A stretch of DNA of 64,000 bases from Burkholderia sp. SRS-W-2-2016 (GCF_001931485.1 NZ_MSDV01000012.1:124001-188000), one strand, 5' to 3'; positions 27,744 to 37,475 are shown, counted from the first letter of the stretch. A program made the numbers and translations. Notes: a model not told the origin generated them from the letters alone.

Positions 27744-28685
27744 TCAAAGTTCGTAGCTTTCGTGTTCGCCCTTCAGCGCCTGCTCGATCAGCTTGCGGTT
27801 CAGGCTCGGCGACAGCAGTTCGACCAGGGTGTAGATGTAGCTGCGCAGATACGCGCCCTGTTTCAGTGCGACCCGCGTCACGTTGCTGCCGAACAGATGG
27901 CCGACCGGCATCGCGCGCAAATGGCGGTCGCGCTCGGCGTTGAACGCGATGTCGGCCATGATGCCGACGCCCAGACCCAGCTCGACATAGGTCTTGATCA
28001 CGTCGGCGTCGATCGCCTCCAGCACGATGTCCGGATGCAGCCCGCGCAGGCGGAACGCCTCGTTGATCTTGGTGCGGCCGGCGAACGCGTTGTCGTAGGT
28101 GATCAGCGGGTACTGCGTCAGATCGTCGAGCGACAGCAGCTTGCGCTCGAGCAGCGGATGGTCCGGCTGCATCACCGCGATGTGGTGCCACTGGAAGCAG
28201 GGCAGCGACACCAGTTCCTTATAGTTGGAGATCGCCTCGGTCGCGATCGCGAGGTCGGCCTGGTCGTGCAGCACCATCTCGGCAACCTGGGTCGGGCTGC
28301 CTTGCAGGATTGAAAGGTGAACCTTCGGGAAGCGCTTCTTGAATTCGGCGATCGCGGCCGGCAGCGAGTAGCGCGCCTGGGTGTGGGTCGCGGCGATCAC
28401 CAGGTTGCCCTGATCCTGCGCCGCGTAATCCTTACCGACCCGCTTCAGGCTTTCCACTTCCTGGAGGATTTTTTCGACCGACTGCAGGATGATCCGGCCC
28501 GGCTCGGTCAGCGAGCGCACGCGTTTGCCGTGGCGGGTGAAGATCTCGACGCCGAGCTCGTCCTCCAGCTCGATGATCGCCTTCGAGACGCCCGGCTGGC
28601 TGGTGTACAGCGCCTTGGCCGCTTCGGTGAGGTTGAAGTTCTGCCGCACAGCCTCGCGGACGAAGCGGAATTGGTGCAGGTTCAT
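27744..28685 (-). CDS. cysB: CysB-like LysR-family regulator of sulfur assimilation
   Basis: 313 residues, close to CysB and Cbl (about 316-324). HTH in residues 1-60: MNLHQFRFVREAVRQNFNLTEAAKALYTSQPGVSKAI-type sequence with the CysB-specific SQPGVS recognition helix. The effector domain shows TTHTQARY-like AATHTQARYSLP, the segment that binds sulfate or N-acetylserine in CysB. It faces the cysI operon across 224 AT-rich bases, the classic arrangement for a LysR regulator and its target. CysB versus Cbl cannot be settled by sequence alone. Confidence 0.9.
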   Translation of the reverse strand: MNLHQFRFVREAVRQNFNLTEAAKALYTSQPGVSKAIIELEDELGVEIFTRHGKRVRSLTEPGRIILQSVEKILQEVESLKRVGKDYAAQDQGNLVIAATHTQARYSLPAAIAEFKKRFPKVHLSILQGSPTQVAEMVLHDQADLAIATEAISNYKELVSLPCFQWHHIAVMQPDHPLLERKLLSLDDLTQYPLITYDNAFAGRTKINEAFRLRGLHPDIVLEAIDADVIKTYVELGLGVGIMADIAFNAERDRHLRAMPVGHLFGSNVTRVALKQGAYLRSYIYTLVELLSPSLNRKLIEQALKGEHESYEL

Positions 28686-28909
28686 ATATAACCTCGCCGC
28701 ATATAAAAAGAATTTTTTAGTCGTTTGAAATATAAGGCGAGTTTATTACGATCTGTCCATCTTTTTCAATATGGATATCTGTATTTGTCATAAGCAAATA
28801 AGCGATGGGTCTAAACGCTTATCTGCGCAGCCGGACAAAGACAGATATCGAGCCGCGGCGGAACCGGACCGCCGTGTCACGCAAGTTTCGAAAAAATTGG
28901 GGTCCCCGA
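28686..28909. promoter_or_regulatory. Divergent AT-rich control region, cysB / cysI
   Basis: 224 bases, far more AT-rich than the genes on either side. A 7-bp inverted repeat ATAAGCG (28798-28804) and CGCTTAT (28816-28822) with an 11-base spacer has the size of a LysR-type site; ATATGGATATCTGTAT nearby is a second partial dyad. Both promoters and the CysB binding sites are expected here. Confidence 0.5.
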
Positions 28910-30589
28910 ATGTACCAATACGATCAGTACGACCAGACCATCGTCGATGAACGGGTCGCGCAGTACGCCGATCAGGTTCGCCGCCGCTTGTCGGGCGAAT
29001 TGAGCGAAGAGGAGTTCCGTCCGCTGCGCCTGCAGAACGGCCTGTACTACCAGCGCCACGCGTACATGCACCGCATCGCGATTCCGTACGGCAACCTGCG
29101 CAGCGACCAGATGCGCGTGCTCGCGCAGATCGCCCGCGAACACGACCGCGGCTACGGCCACTTCTCGACGCGCTCGAACATCCAGTACAACTGGATCAAG
29201 CTCGAGGAAACGCCGGAAATCCTGCGCAAGCTCGCGTCGGTGCAGATGCACGGCATCCAGACCTCGGGCAACTGCATCCGCAACATCACCGCCGATCAGT
29301 TCGCCGGCGTCGCGCCGGACGAATTCGTCGATCCGCGCCCGTGGGCCGAAATTCTGCGTCAATGGTCGACGTTCCACCCGGAATTCGCGTGGCTGCCGCG
29401 TAAGTTCAAGATCGCGGTGTCGGGCTCGAAGGAAGACCGCGCGGCCGTGCAGATTCACGACATGGGCGTGTATCTGCGCAAGAACGCGCAAGGCGAACTG
29501 GTGGTCGACATCCTCGCCGGTGGCGGTCTGGGCCGTACGCCGATCGTCGGCGCGGTGATCCGCCGCGATCTGCCGTGGCAGCATCTGCTGACCTACAGCG
29601 AAGCCGTGTTGCGTGTGTACAACCGCTACGGCCGTCGCGACAACATGTACAAGGCGCGGATCAAGATCCTCGTGAAGGCGCTGTCGCCGGAGAAATTCTC
29701 CGCGCAGGTCGAGGAAGAATGGCAGCACCTGAAGGACGGTCCGTCCACGCTCACGCAAGCGGAAGTGGATCGCGTCGCGCAGTACTTCGTGCCGCCCGCT
29801 TACGAAAAGCTGCCGGACACGGATGCATCGTTCGAAAAGCATCTGCTGGAAAACCGCTCGTTCGCCCGCTGGGTCGAGCGTAACGTGCGTCCGCACAAGG
29901 TCGAGGGCTACGCATCGGTGACGCTGTCGCTGAAGCCGACCACGATCGCCCCGGGCGACGCGACAGACGCGCAGATGGAAGCGGTCGCCGACTGGGCCGA
30001 CGAATACTCGTTCGGCCAGATCCGCGTGTCGCACGAACAGAACCTGATCCTCGCGGACGTGAAGAAGAAGGACCTGTTCGCGGTGTGGGAAAAGGCCAAG
30101 GCACAAGGCTTCGCGACACCGAACATTGGCCTGTTGACCGACATCATCGCGTGCCCGGGCGGCGACTTCTGCTCGCTCGCGAACGCGAAGTCGATCCCGA
30201 TCGCGCTGGCGATCCAGGAACGCTTCAACGATCTCGACTACGTGTACGACCTCGGCGACGTGTCGCTGAACATCTCGGGCTGCATCAACGCGTGCGGTCA
30301 CCACCACGTCGGCAACATCGGCATTCTGGGCGTCGACAAGGACGGCTCGGAGTGGTACCAGGTCACGCTCGGCGGCGAGCAGGGCACCGGTGCAACGGGC
30401 GCGCATCTGGGCCGCGTGATCGGCCCGTCGTTCTCGGCGGAAGAAATGCCGGACGTGATGAGCAAAGTGATCGATACGTTCGTTGAAAACCGCCAGGACG
30501 GCGAGCGTTTCATCGACACGTACAACCGCATCGGCATCACCCCGTTCAAGGAGCGCGTGTACGCCGCGCGTCAACCGGCTCACGCGTAA
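28910..30589 (+). CDS. cysI: Assimilatory sulfite reductase hemoprotein (nitrite/sulfite reductase family)
   Basis: Six-electron reduction of sulfite to sulfide using siroheme and a 4Fe-4S cluster. 559 residues from ATG 28910 (MYQYDQYDQ); the 35 in-frame codons before it look non-coding. Cluster ligands are visible as ACPGGDFCSL (Cys-x5-Cys) and GCINACGHHH (Cys-x3-Cys); siroheme-phosphate-binding basic residues lie in GHFSTRSNIQYNW. No flavoprotein CysJ is present, so electrons probably come from ferredoxin. Followed 21 bases later by DUF934, its usual partner in beta-proteobacteria. Confidence 0.94.
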   Translation: MYQYDQYDQTIVDERVAQYADQVRRRLSGELSEEEFRPLRLQNGLYYQRHAYMHRIAIPYGNLRSDQMRVLAQIAREHDRGYGHFSTRSNIQYNWIKLEETPEILRKLASVQMHGIQTSGNCIRNITADQFAGVAPDEFVDPRPWAEILRQWSTFHPEFAWLPRKFKIAVSGSKEDRAAVQIHDMGVYLRKNAQGELVVDILAGGGLGRTPIVGAVIRRDLPWQHLLTYSEAVLRVYNRYGRRDNMYKARIKILVKALSPEKFSAQVEEEWQHLKDGPSTLTQAEVDRVAQYFVPPAYEKLPDTDASFEKHLLENRSFARWVERNVRPHKVEGYASVTLSLKPTTIAPGDATDAQMEAVADWADEYSFGQIRVSHEQNLILADVKKKDLFAVWEKAKAQGFATPNIGLLTDIIACPGGDFCSLANAKSIPIALAIQERFNDLDYVYDLGDVSLNISGCINACGHHHVGNIGILGVDKDGSEWYQVTLGGEQGTGATGAHLGRVIGPSFSAEEMPDVMSKVIDTFVENRQDGERFIDTYNRIGITPFKERVYAARQPAHA

Positions 30590-30610
30590 TCGCGAAAGGA
30601 TACTGAACAG

Positions 30611-31153
30611 ATGGCTTCTATCATCAAGAATCGCGCGATCGTCAACGACGACTGGACCGTCGTGCGCCCGGCCGAAGACGGCGCGCTGCCGGCGGTCAAC
30701 GAACTGCCGGCCGGCAAGGTGCTGGTGCCGCTCGCACTGTGGCAAGCGGAGCGCGACGCGCTGATCGCTTCGCGCGGCGCTGAAGAACTCGGCGTGTGGC
30801 TCGCGCCGGACAGCGAACCGGCGGATATCGTCGGCGACTTCGACAAGCTCGCGCTGATCGCGGTGGACTTCCCGGTGTTCCGCGACGGCCGCGGCTACAG
30901 CATCGCCCGTCTGCTGCGCCAGCGTTACGGCTACACGGGTGAGCTGCGTTCGATCGGCGACGTGCTGCGCGACCAGCTGACCTTCATGTACCGCTGCGGT
31001 TTCGACTCGTACGCGCTGCGCGCGGACAAGGACTTCAACGACGCGCTGAAGGCGTTCGACGAATTCAGCGTGCAATACCAGAGCGCGGTGGATACCTCGC
31101 CGCTGTTCCGCCGCCGTGCGGCGCAAGCCGACGCAGGCAAGGTTCCGGCATGA
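30611..31153 (+). CDS. DUF934 protein of the sulfite reductase operon
   Basis: 180 residues, start ATG 30611 with GAAAGGAT before it. Opens MASIIKNRAIVNDDWTVVRP; the middle has VDFPVFRDGRGYSIARLLRQRYGYTGELR, a block typical of DUF934. No cofactor motif or membrane span. Members nearly always sit between cysI and cysH, which suggests a role in electron supply to, or assembly of, the CysJ-less sulfite reductase. The stop overlaps the cysH ATG (ATGA). Confidence 0.88.
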   Translation: MASIIKNRAIVNDDWTVVRPAEDGALPAVNELPAGKVLVPLALWQAERDALIASRGAEELGVWLAPDSEPADIVGDFDKLALIAVDFPVFRDGRGYSIARLLRQRYGYTGELRSIGDVLRDQLTFMYRCGFDSYALRADKDFNDALKAFDEFSVQYQSAVDTSPLFRRRAAQADAGKVPA

Positions 31154-31896
31154 GCACCGCTCAATCGCTGAGCCCGGAACTCGCCGCGAAGGTCGAGCGC
31201 CTGGACGCGCTGCTCGATTCGATCGCCGCGCGTCACGCGAACGTGAAGCTGGCGAGCAGCCTCGCGGCCGAAGACATGCTGCTCACCCACGCGATCCTGT
31301 CGCGCGGCGTGAAGATCGGCATCTTCTCGCTGAACACCGGCCGTCTGCATGCGGAAACGCTCGGCATGCTCGACACCGTGAAGGCGCGTTACGGCTACGA
31401 CATCGAGCAGTTTCATCCGCAAGCCGCCGCGGTCGAGCAGTATGTGGGCGAGCACGGCCTGAACGCTTTCTATGAAAGCGTCGAGCTGCGCAAGCGCTGC
31501 TGCGAAATCCGCAAGGTCGAGCCGCTCAATCGCGCGCTGTCGGACGTCAGCGCGTGGGTCACCGGCCAGCGTCGCGAGCAGTCGGTCACGCGCGCGGAGC
31601 TGCACGAGGAAGAGCACGACGGCGCGCGCAATATCGCCAAGTTCAACCCGCTCGCGGACTGGACCGAAACCGACGTGTGGGATTACCTGAAAGCGCTCGA
31701 CGTGCCGGTCAATCCGCTGCATGCGCGCGGTTATCCGAGCATCGGCTGCGAGCCGTGTACGCGGGCGATCCGCCCCGGCGAGGATAGCCGGGCGGGGCGC
31801 TGGTGGTGGGAGTCGCGCGATACGAAGGAATGCGGCTTGCACATCACGGCGATTACCCCGATCGCGGTCGAGCGCAGCGAAAACGCGTCGGCCTGA
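31150..31896 (+). CDS. cysH: Adenylyl-sulfate (APS) reductase
   Basis: Reduces activated sulfate to sulfite with thioredoxin. 248 residues. The Cys pairs KRCCEIRKVEPL and CEPCTRA are the CC...CxxC ligands of the 4Fe-4S cluster found in APS reductases and missing from PAPS-only enzymes; the catalytic Cys is in KECGLH. The absence of an APS kinase gene or CysC domain nearby supports APS as substrate. PP-loop residues appear in SLAAEDMLLTH. Translationally coupled to DUF934. Confidence 0.93.
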   Translation: MSTAQSLSPELAAKVERLDALLDSIAARHANVKLASSLAAEDMLLTHAILSRGVKIGIFSLNTGRLHAETLGMLDTVKARYGYDIEQFHPQAAAVEQYVGEHGLNAFYESVELRKRCCEIRKVEPLNRALSDVSAWVTGQRREQSVTRAELHEEEHDGARNIAKFNPLADWTETDVWDYLKALDVPVNPLHARGYPSIGCEPCTRAIRPGEDSRAGRWWWESRDTKECGLHITAITPIAVERSENASA

Positions 31897-31995
31897 ACGC
31901 CGCGCACCGAGCTTGCGGCTCACGCCGCCGAAACCGATTTGAATACTGTCGCCCCAGTGCAAGTGTTTGCCGGGCGCATCAACGAAGGACCCGCT

Positions 31996-32958
31996 ATGAG
32001 CACCACGCTCGATTCCGCTGTCAACGCTCCGCTTGCCAACACGGCAAACCGGATGGACCACCTCGACTGGCTCGAAGCCGAGTCGATCCACATCCTGCGC
32101 GAACTGGTCGCCGAATGCAGCAAGCCGGCGCTGCTGTTTTCGGGCGGCAAGGATTCCGTGGTGGTGCTCGCGCTCGCACTGAAGGCGTTCGGCCTCGGCG
32201 CGAACCGCAAGACCCAACTGCCGTTCCCGCTCGTGCATATCGACACCGGTCACAACTACGACGAAGTGATCGACTTCCGCGATCGTCGCGCGAAGGAAAT
32301 CGGCGCGGAGCTGGTGGTCGGCCACGTCGAGGATTCGATCAAGCGCGGCACCGTGCGTCTGCGCCGCGAAACCGATTCGCGCAATGCCGCGCAGGCGGTC
32401 ACGCTGCTCGAAACCATCGAGCAATACGGCTACACCGCGATGATCGGCGGCGCGCGCCGCGACGAAGAAAAGGCCCGCGCGAAAGAGCGGATCTTCTCGT
32501 TCCGCGACGAATTCGGCCAGTGGGATCCGAAGGCACAGCGCCCGGAACTGTGGAGCCTGTACAACGCGCGTCTGCATAACGGCGAACACCTGCGCGTGTT
32601 CCCGATCTCGAACTGGACCGAACTCGACGTGTGGCAGTACATCGCCCGCGAACAGCTCGAACTGCCGTCGATCTATTACGCGCACCAGCGCGAGATCGTG
32701 CGCCGCAACGGCCTGCTGGTGCCGGTCACGCCGCTCACGCCGATGCGCGAGGGCGAGATCAGCGAACAGGCACAGGTGCGCTTCCGTACCGTCGGCGACA
32801 TCAGCTGCACGTGCCCGGTCGAAAGCGACGCGGACGACATCGAGAAGATCATCGCCGAAACCGCTGTGACCGAAATCACGGAACGCGGCGCGACGCGGAT
32901 GGACGATCAGGTCTCCGAAGCGGCGATGGAACAGCGTAAGAAGCAAGGCTACTTTTAA
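31996..32958 (+). CDS. cysD: Sulfate adenylyltransferase subunit 2
   Basis: ATP sulfurylase catalytic subunit: ATP + sulfate to APS + PPi. 320 residues from ATG 31996 with GAAGGAC upstream; the preceding 19 in-frame codons are not conserved. PP-loop LLFSGGKDSVV, HIDTGHNYDE, GGARRDEEKARAKERIFSFRD and the GRYLRPLG-like C-terminus replaced here by TCPVESDADD are family features; it ends QRKKQGYF. 25 bases before cysN, its GTPase partner. Confidence 0.95.
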   Translation: MSTTLDSAVNAPLANTANRMDHLDWLEAESIHILRELVAECSKPALLFSGGKDSVVVLALALKAFGLGANRKTQLPFPLVHIDTGHNYDEVIDFRDRRAKEIGAELVVGHVEDSIKRGTVRLRRETDSRNAAQAVTLLETIEQYGYTAMIGGARRDEEKARAKERIFSFRDEFGQWDPKAQRPELWSLYNARLHNGEHLRVFPISNWTELDVWQYIAREQLELPSIYYAHQREIVRRNGLLVPVTPLTPMREGEISEQAQVRFRTVGDISCTCPVESDADDIEKIIAETAVTEITERGATRMDDQVSEAAMEQRKKQGYF

Positions 32959-32983
32959 GCACACGACCAGAGGTAATTCAATC

Positions 32984-34300
32984 ATGAGCAGTATTCATCA
33001 ACCAGAAGACCTCGGCGTGCTGCGTTTCATCACCGCGGGTAGCGTCGACGACGGCAAGAGCACGCTGATCGGCCGCCTGCTGTACGACAGCAAGGCTGTG
33101 CTGAGCGATCAGCTGTCGGCGCTCTCGCGCGCGAAGAACAAGCGCACCGTCGGCGACGAAATCGATCTGTCGCTCCTGACCGACGGCCTCGAAGCCGAGC
33201 GCGAGCAGGGCATCACGATCGACGTCGCGTACCGCTACTTCGCGACCGCGAAGCGCAAGTTCATCATCGCCGACACCCCGGGCCACGAGCAGTACACCCG
33301 CAACATGGTGACCGGCGCGTCGACCGCGCACGCGGCGATCATTCTCGTCGACGCGACCCGCGTCACGTTCGAGAACGGCGTTGCGCAACTGCTGCCGCAA
33401 ACCAAGCGCCATAGCGCGATCGTCAAGCTGCTCGGTCTGCAGCACGTGATCGTCGCGATCAACAAGATGGACCTCGTCGAGTACAGCGAAGCGCGCTTCA
33501 ACGAGATTCGCGATTCGTACGTCGAGCTCGCGCGCCACCTCGGTCTCGAAGACGTGCGCTTCGTGCCGGTGTCGGCACTGAAGGGCGACAACATCGTCAG
33601 CGCGAGCGAGCGCATGCCGTGGTACGCGGGCGAGCCGCTGCTCGACGTGCTCGAAGCGTTGCCGGTCGAAAGCGCCGGCGGTGACACGCTGCGTTTCCCG
33701 GTGCAGTGGGTTGCGCGCCAGGACGGCAGCCAGGCCGACGATTTCCGCGGCTACATGGGCCGCGTCGAGTCGGGCGAAGTGAAGCTCGGCGACACGATCG
33801 TCGTGCTGCCGGCTAACCGTGAAGCGACCGTTGCCGAGATCATCGCGCCGGTCGTCGGCGGCACCGCGCAGGTGGACCGCGCGTTCGCCGGCCAGACCGT
33901 GACGATCCGTTTGACGGAAGACGTCGACGTGTCGCGCGGCGATACCTTCGTGCTGCGCGAAGCGGCGCCGGAACCGGCGAAGAAGCTCGAAGCGGACCTG
34001 TGCTGGTTCGACGACACGCCGCTGTCGACGCAACGCAAGTACCTGCTCAAGCAGACCACCAACACGGTGTTCGCGAAGATCGGCGCGATCAAGGAAGTGC
34101 TCGACGTGCATACGCTGTCGCAAGCGACCGACCGCAAGGAACTGGCGATGAACGATATCGGCCGCGTGGCGCTGACGTTGCAAAAGCCGCTCGTGTGCGA
34201 TGCGTACGACGCGCATCAGGGCACCGGCGCGTTCGTGCTGATCGACGAGGCGACGAACCACACCGTTGCGGCTGGGATGATCCGGGCTTACTCGGCGTAA
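32984..34300 (+). CDS. cysN: Sulfate adenylyltransferase subunit 1 (GTPase)
   Basis: GTPase that drives APS formation by CysD. 438 residues, the unfused form with no APS kinase domain. G1 GSVDDGKSTLIGRLLYD, G3 DTPGHEQYTRNM, G4 NKMDLVEYSE; the elongation-factor-like beta domains follow. Ribosome site GAGGTAATT. The stop codon lies inside a 13-bp direct repeat (34294-34319). Confidence 0.95.
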   Translation: MSSIHQPEDLGVLRFITAGSVDDGKSTLIGRLLYDSKAVLSDQLSALSRAKNKRTVGDEIDLSLLTDGLEAEREQGITIDVAYRYFATAKRKFIIADTPGHEQYTRNMVTGASTAHAAIILVDATRVTFENGVAQLLPQTKRHSAIVKLLGLQHVIVAINKMDLVEYSEARFNEIRDSYVELARHLGLEDVRFVPVSALKGDNIVSASERMPWYAGEPLLDVLEALPVESAGGDTLRFPVQWVARQDGSQADDFRGYMGRVESGEVKLGDTIVVLPANREATVAEIIAPVVGGTAQVDRAFAGQTVTIRLTEDVDVSRGDTFVLREAAPEPAKKLEADLCWFDDTPLSTQRKYLLKQTTNTVFAKIGAIKEVLDVHTLSQATDRKELAMNDIGRVALTLQKPLVCDAYDAHQGTGAFVLIDEATNHTVAAGMIRAYSA

Positions 34301-34394
34301 AGGCGCGGCGTAAAAGCGCGGCGTCAGAGTGCGGAGTCACTGCGTGGCGCGTCACCCGCGCCGCGCAGATGCTCTAACGAAACAGGTTGAAGTA

Positions 34395-35159
34395 ATGGGT
34401 AAGGTTTATCTGATCGGCGCGGGACCCGGTGCCGCGGACCTGATTACGGTGCGCGGCGCGCGGCTGCTCGGCGCCGCCGACGTCGTGCTGCACGACGCGC
34501 TGGTCGAACCGGCGATGCTCGACTACGCGCCGCGTCACGCGAAGCGGATCGCGGTCGGCAAGCGCTGCGGGCAGCTTTCGACGGCCCAGCAGTTCATCAA
34601 CAAGCAGATCGTCGACGCGGCGCTCGAACACGACGTGGTCGTGCGTCTGAAGGGCGGCGACCCGATGCTGTTCGGCCGCGCCGACGAAGAAATGCGCGCG
34701 CTCGAAGCGGCCGGTATCGAGTATGAAGTCGTGCCGGGCATTACCGCCGCGCTCGCCAGCGCGGCGACGCTGAAGCGCTCGCTGACGTTGCGCGGCGTGT
34801 CGCGCAGCGTCGCGCTCGCCACCTTCAGTCGCGCGCCCGGCTCCGACGAAATCCGCGAGCAGGTCAACGCCGACTCGCTGGTGTTCTACATGGGACGCGA
34901 CAGCGGCGTCGAGATCGCGCAGCAGCTGATCGATGCCGGCAAGCCGGCGACGACCCCGGTCGCGATCGTCGAGGCGTGCAGCACCGAGCGCGAGCGCATG
35001 CTGACGCTGACGCTCGAACAGCTCGCCGCCGGCGAAGCATCGCATTGGGTCGATGCGTCACAGCCGAGCCTGCTGATGATCGGCGCGGCATTCGCGGCGC
35101 GCCAGCAGGCAGCGGCTGGCGTCAAACTCACCGAAAACGGCTTGCTGGTCGCCGCCTGA
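34395..35159 (+). CDS. cobA: Uroporphyrinogen-III C-methyltransferase
   Basis: Makes precorrin-2 from uroporphyrinogen III, the branch point to siroheme and cobalamin. 254 residues from ATG 34395 (MGKVYLIGAGPGAADLITVRG), the single-domain SUMT without the CysG dehydrogenase/chelatase half. Signature GPGAADL at the N-terminus and VRLKGGDPMLFGRADEE, VVPGITAALASAA are intact. It supplies siroheme for cysI; the chelatase cbiX lies 5.6 kb further on, beyond two inserted genes. Confidence 0.94.
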   Translation: MGKVYLIGAGPGAADLITVRGARLLGAADVVLHDALVEPAMLDYAPRHAKRIAVGKRCGQLSTAQQFINKQIVDAALEHDVVVRLKGGDPMLFGRADEEMRALEAAGIEYEVVPGITAALASAATLKRSLTLRGVSRSVALATFSRAPGSDEIREQVNADSLVFYMGRDSGVEIAQQLIDAGKPATTPVAIVEACSTERERMLTLTLEQLAAGEASHWVDASQPSLLMIGAAFAARQQAAAGVKLTENGLLVAA

Positions 35160-35267
35160 CGCGGCCGGTTTCAGCGCTTTCTTTTCTTCTTTATCGGGCC
35201 GCGCGGCGCGTTCACCGACAACGCCGCCGCGCGGATCCGCCTCGCTCTCTCCCTGCACTGCGCCTGC

Positions 35268-37475
35268 TCAGTTCTGTCTGAGACTCAGGTAGTTACCGCT
35301 CGGGTAGGCGGCATTCAACCACGTCAGCAGCCGGTTCAACTGCGTGTTGTCGATCCCTTCGCCGCGCATCAGCGGCACCTGATTCCACGTCCACGTCGGG
35401 AAGTTCTCGATCGTTCCGCCCGATGGCATGCCGTGCACGTAGTCGAGCGCGCACAGACTGCGAATGCTCCAGCCGCAAGTAATCTCGCCGCTCACCGTGT
35501 TGGCCTGGCCTTCGCGCTGCCAGTTGCCCAGGTTGAAGCTCGTGGTGGTATCGAGCCAGTTCGCGAGGAACGCGTTGACGACCGCCTGCTCGGTCGCGAC
35601 GCTGGTGCCTTTCCACACGCCGTTCTGGCCGCCGCTCCACACGTCGAGCGGACTCGAGTCGCGGATTGTCCAGCCCTGATTGACGTTGGCGACGCCGATG
35701 CCGTTGTCCATCTCCTGCGCGCCTTTGAGCACGTACAGGAAGTTGCGGATCGGCTCGGGGCGGCCGCTGGATTGCGCGAGGTCCTTCATCAGCCCATACG
35801 CGTATTGCCAGTCGACCGGCATATGGACGAGATGCGCGCCCGAGCCGGGATTGAGCAACACCTGCAGGTAGTACCACTGGTTCGCCTTCACGTATTGCGC
35901 GACCTCGCTGCCGAACATACTGTTGGCGCTCGGGAAGTTCAGGATGTGCGGCGACACGTTGAAGACGAAGCGCCAGTAGTTACACCAGCCGCGTTTTTCG
36001 GGTTTGGGCGCGTGTTGCAGGTTGACCCAGGCGGTGGGGCAGTTCTGTTCCAGCGAGTAATCCTGCGCGAGCTCCCACGACTTCATCAATTGCCATTGGG
36101 CGGTGCCGTACAGGTTTTCCTGCTGCGCGATCGTGTAGCTGCCGCTTGTGCCCTGGTTCGGCGGTGCAAACCTTTCGCCGAACTCGACGCCCCAGTAGTA
36201 CAGGTCGTTGAAGATGTTGCCCGTCCTGCCTTGCGTGTAATTCACGCCGCCCTGCGCGAGCTGGGTTCGCATGTTGTACGTGCCGTTACCGGAGCCTTCG
36301 CCCGCGTACTCCTTGTTCAGGTTGCTGTTGGTGAAGTAGTCGCCCCACGCGTCCTTCGGATGGACACGCGGAACCCAGTGATTCCAGTCGGGCAATTGCA
36401 GGCCGATCGGGATTTCGCGCAGGTTGATCTGGCCTTTGGTCGCGACGAGGGTCCGGTCGACCACGCCATTCGGGAAGATCGCCGCGAGCGTGTCCAGATC
36501 GTTCTCCGACACCGCGCCGAGACCGGCGCCGCAGGTCCAGTCGCTGACCGGTGCCGCATCGAGTCCGGGACCCGGTTGATAGGGCGGATTCCACGGCCGG
36601 CAATTCGCGCCCGGCATCGGCAGCTGGTTTTTCAGGCTACGGATATAGCTCGCGATCTGCTGTCCCTGAGTTGCGCTCAGTCCGTGAAACTGGCTGCGCA
36701 CGACGATCGAGTTGTTCGAGTAGTTGAACTTGAACAGGTCGCTGCCGCTCACGCTATGGCAGTCCATGCAGTGCGCGCGTAGCTGATGGCCCGCATTGAG
36801 CGGCGATTCGATCAGTTGCGCGCTTTGCCAGAGCTGCTGGCCGGTGGCGATATCGCTCGCGCCGGGCAGCGGGGCGGTCCACGTCGCCGGGTCGTCCTGC
36901 GCAAAGCTGGAGGCGGCGATCAGCTTGTTGCCGGCGCTGTCGAGCAGGTTGAACGACAGCACGCGATAGCCTGAACTCACGCCGTCGGTGCCATTGAAGC
37001 GGAAGCTGATCGTGTTGGTGCCGTTCACCGCGCCGCTGACCGGCACGTTCAGGCTAATCGTGTCGTAGCCGCCGCCGATCCCACCGTACAGCTTCGCATT
37101 GCCAAGCACGGTGACGCTCGCGTTGGTCAGCGCGATCCAGTTGCCGCCGTTGATCTGCACCGAACCCTTGCCGTCGAATGAGAGGTTATTGACCTGCATC
37201 GTCAGCACCTTCGCCGACGCGCCGGCCGGAATTCTCAGCGTTGCGCTGACGACCTGGCCGCTGCTCGCGCTCATCACTTCGAGCGGCATCACGAGTGGGC
37301 CCGCTCTCGCTCTGGCTCGCGCCGACAGCGCATGGTCGACCGGGGTCGCGTTATCGACGCCGGCGTTGCTTTCACCCGCCGCGTCGCCCGTGCCGTTTGC
37401 GCCGCCCCCACCGCATGCGCTCAATAAGGCTTCACTCAATACCGAAATGACGACCATACGATTTAGTCGTTTCAT
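35268..37475 (-). CDS. Large lipoprotein with one c-type heme motif, copy 1
   Basis: 735 residues, unrecognised family. The N-terminus is a lipoprotein signal with lipobox LSAC at residues 18-21, then a Gly-rich linker. Residues about 60-190 look like a beta-sandwich (repeated hydrophobic/polar alternation, NGGNWIALTNASVTVLGNAK), possibly sugar-binding. A cytochrome c unit follows: GQQLWQSAQLI, heme site CMDCH near residue 238, and C-terminal helix GLSATQGQQIASYIRSL. The remaining 400-plus residues are Trp/Tyr/Asn-rich with several Cys and unlike any family I can name. 80-90% alike by eye to the gene at 37958. Role unknown; probably periplasmic or outer-membrane redox. Confidence 0.85.
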   Translation of the reverse strand: MKRLNRMVVISVLSEALLSACGGGGANGTGDAAGESNAGVDNATPVDHALSARARARAGPLVMPLEVMSASSGQVVSATLRIPAGASAKVLTMQVNNLSFDGKGSVQINGGNWIALTNASVTVLGNAKLYGGIGGGYDTISLNVPVSGAVNGTNTISFRFNGTDGVSSGYRVLSFNLLDSAGNKLIAASSFAQDDPATWTAPLPGASDIATGQQLWQSAQLIESPLNAGHQLRAHCMDCHSVSGSDLFKFNYSNNSIVVRSQFHGLSATQGQQIASYIRSLKNQLPMPGANCRPWNPPYQPGPGLDAAPVSDWTCGAGLGAVSENDLDTLAAIFPNGVVDRTLVATKGQINLREIPIGLQLPDWNHWVPRVHPKDAWGDYFTNSNLNKEYAGEGSGNGTYNMRTQLAQGGVNYTQGRTGNIFNDLYYWGVEFGERFAPPNQGTSGSYTIAQQENLYGTAQWQLMKSWELAQDYSLEQNCPTAWVNLQHAPKPEKRGWCNYWRFVFNVSPHILNFPSANSMFGSEVAQYVKANQWYYLQVLLNPGSGAHLVHMPVDWQYAYGLMKDLAQSSGRPEPIRNFLYVLKGAQEMDNGIGVANVNQGWTIRDSSPLDVWSGGQNGVWKGTSVATEQAVVNAFLANWLDTTTSFNLGNWQREGQANTVSGEITCGWSIRSLCALDYVHGMPSGGTIENFPTWTWNQVPLMRGEGIDNTQLNRLLTWLNAAYPSGNYLSLRQN

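Noticed and set aside
28877..32985. Long minus-strand frames opposite the cys operon
   Set aside because: Antisense of cysI-cysD, which carry intact cluster and PP-loop motifs.
35160..35267. Possible terminator after cobA
   Set aside because: GCGGCC and GGCCGC are 30 or more bases apart with no T-run after them; too weak to report.
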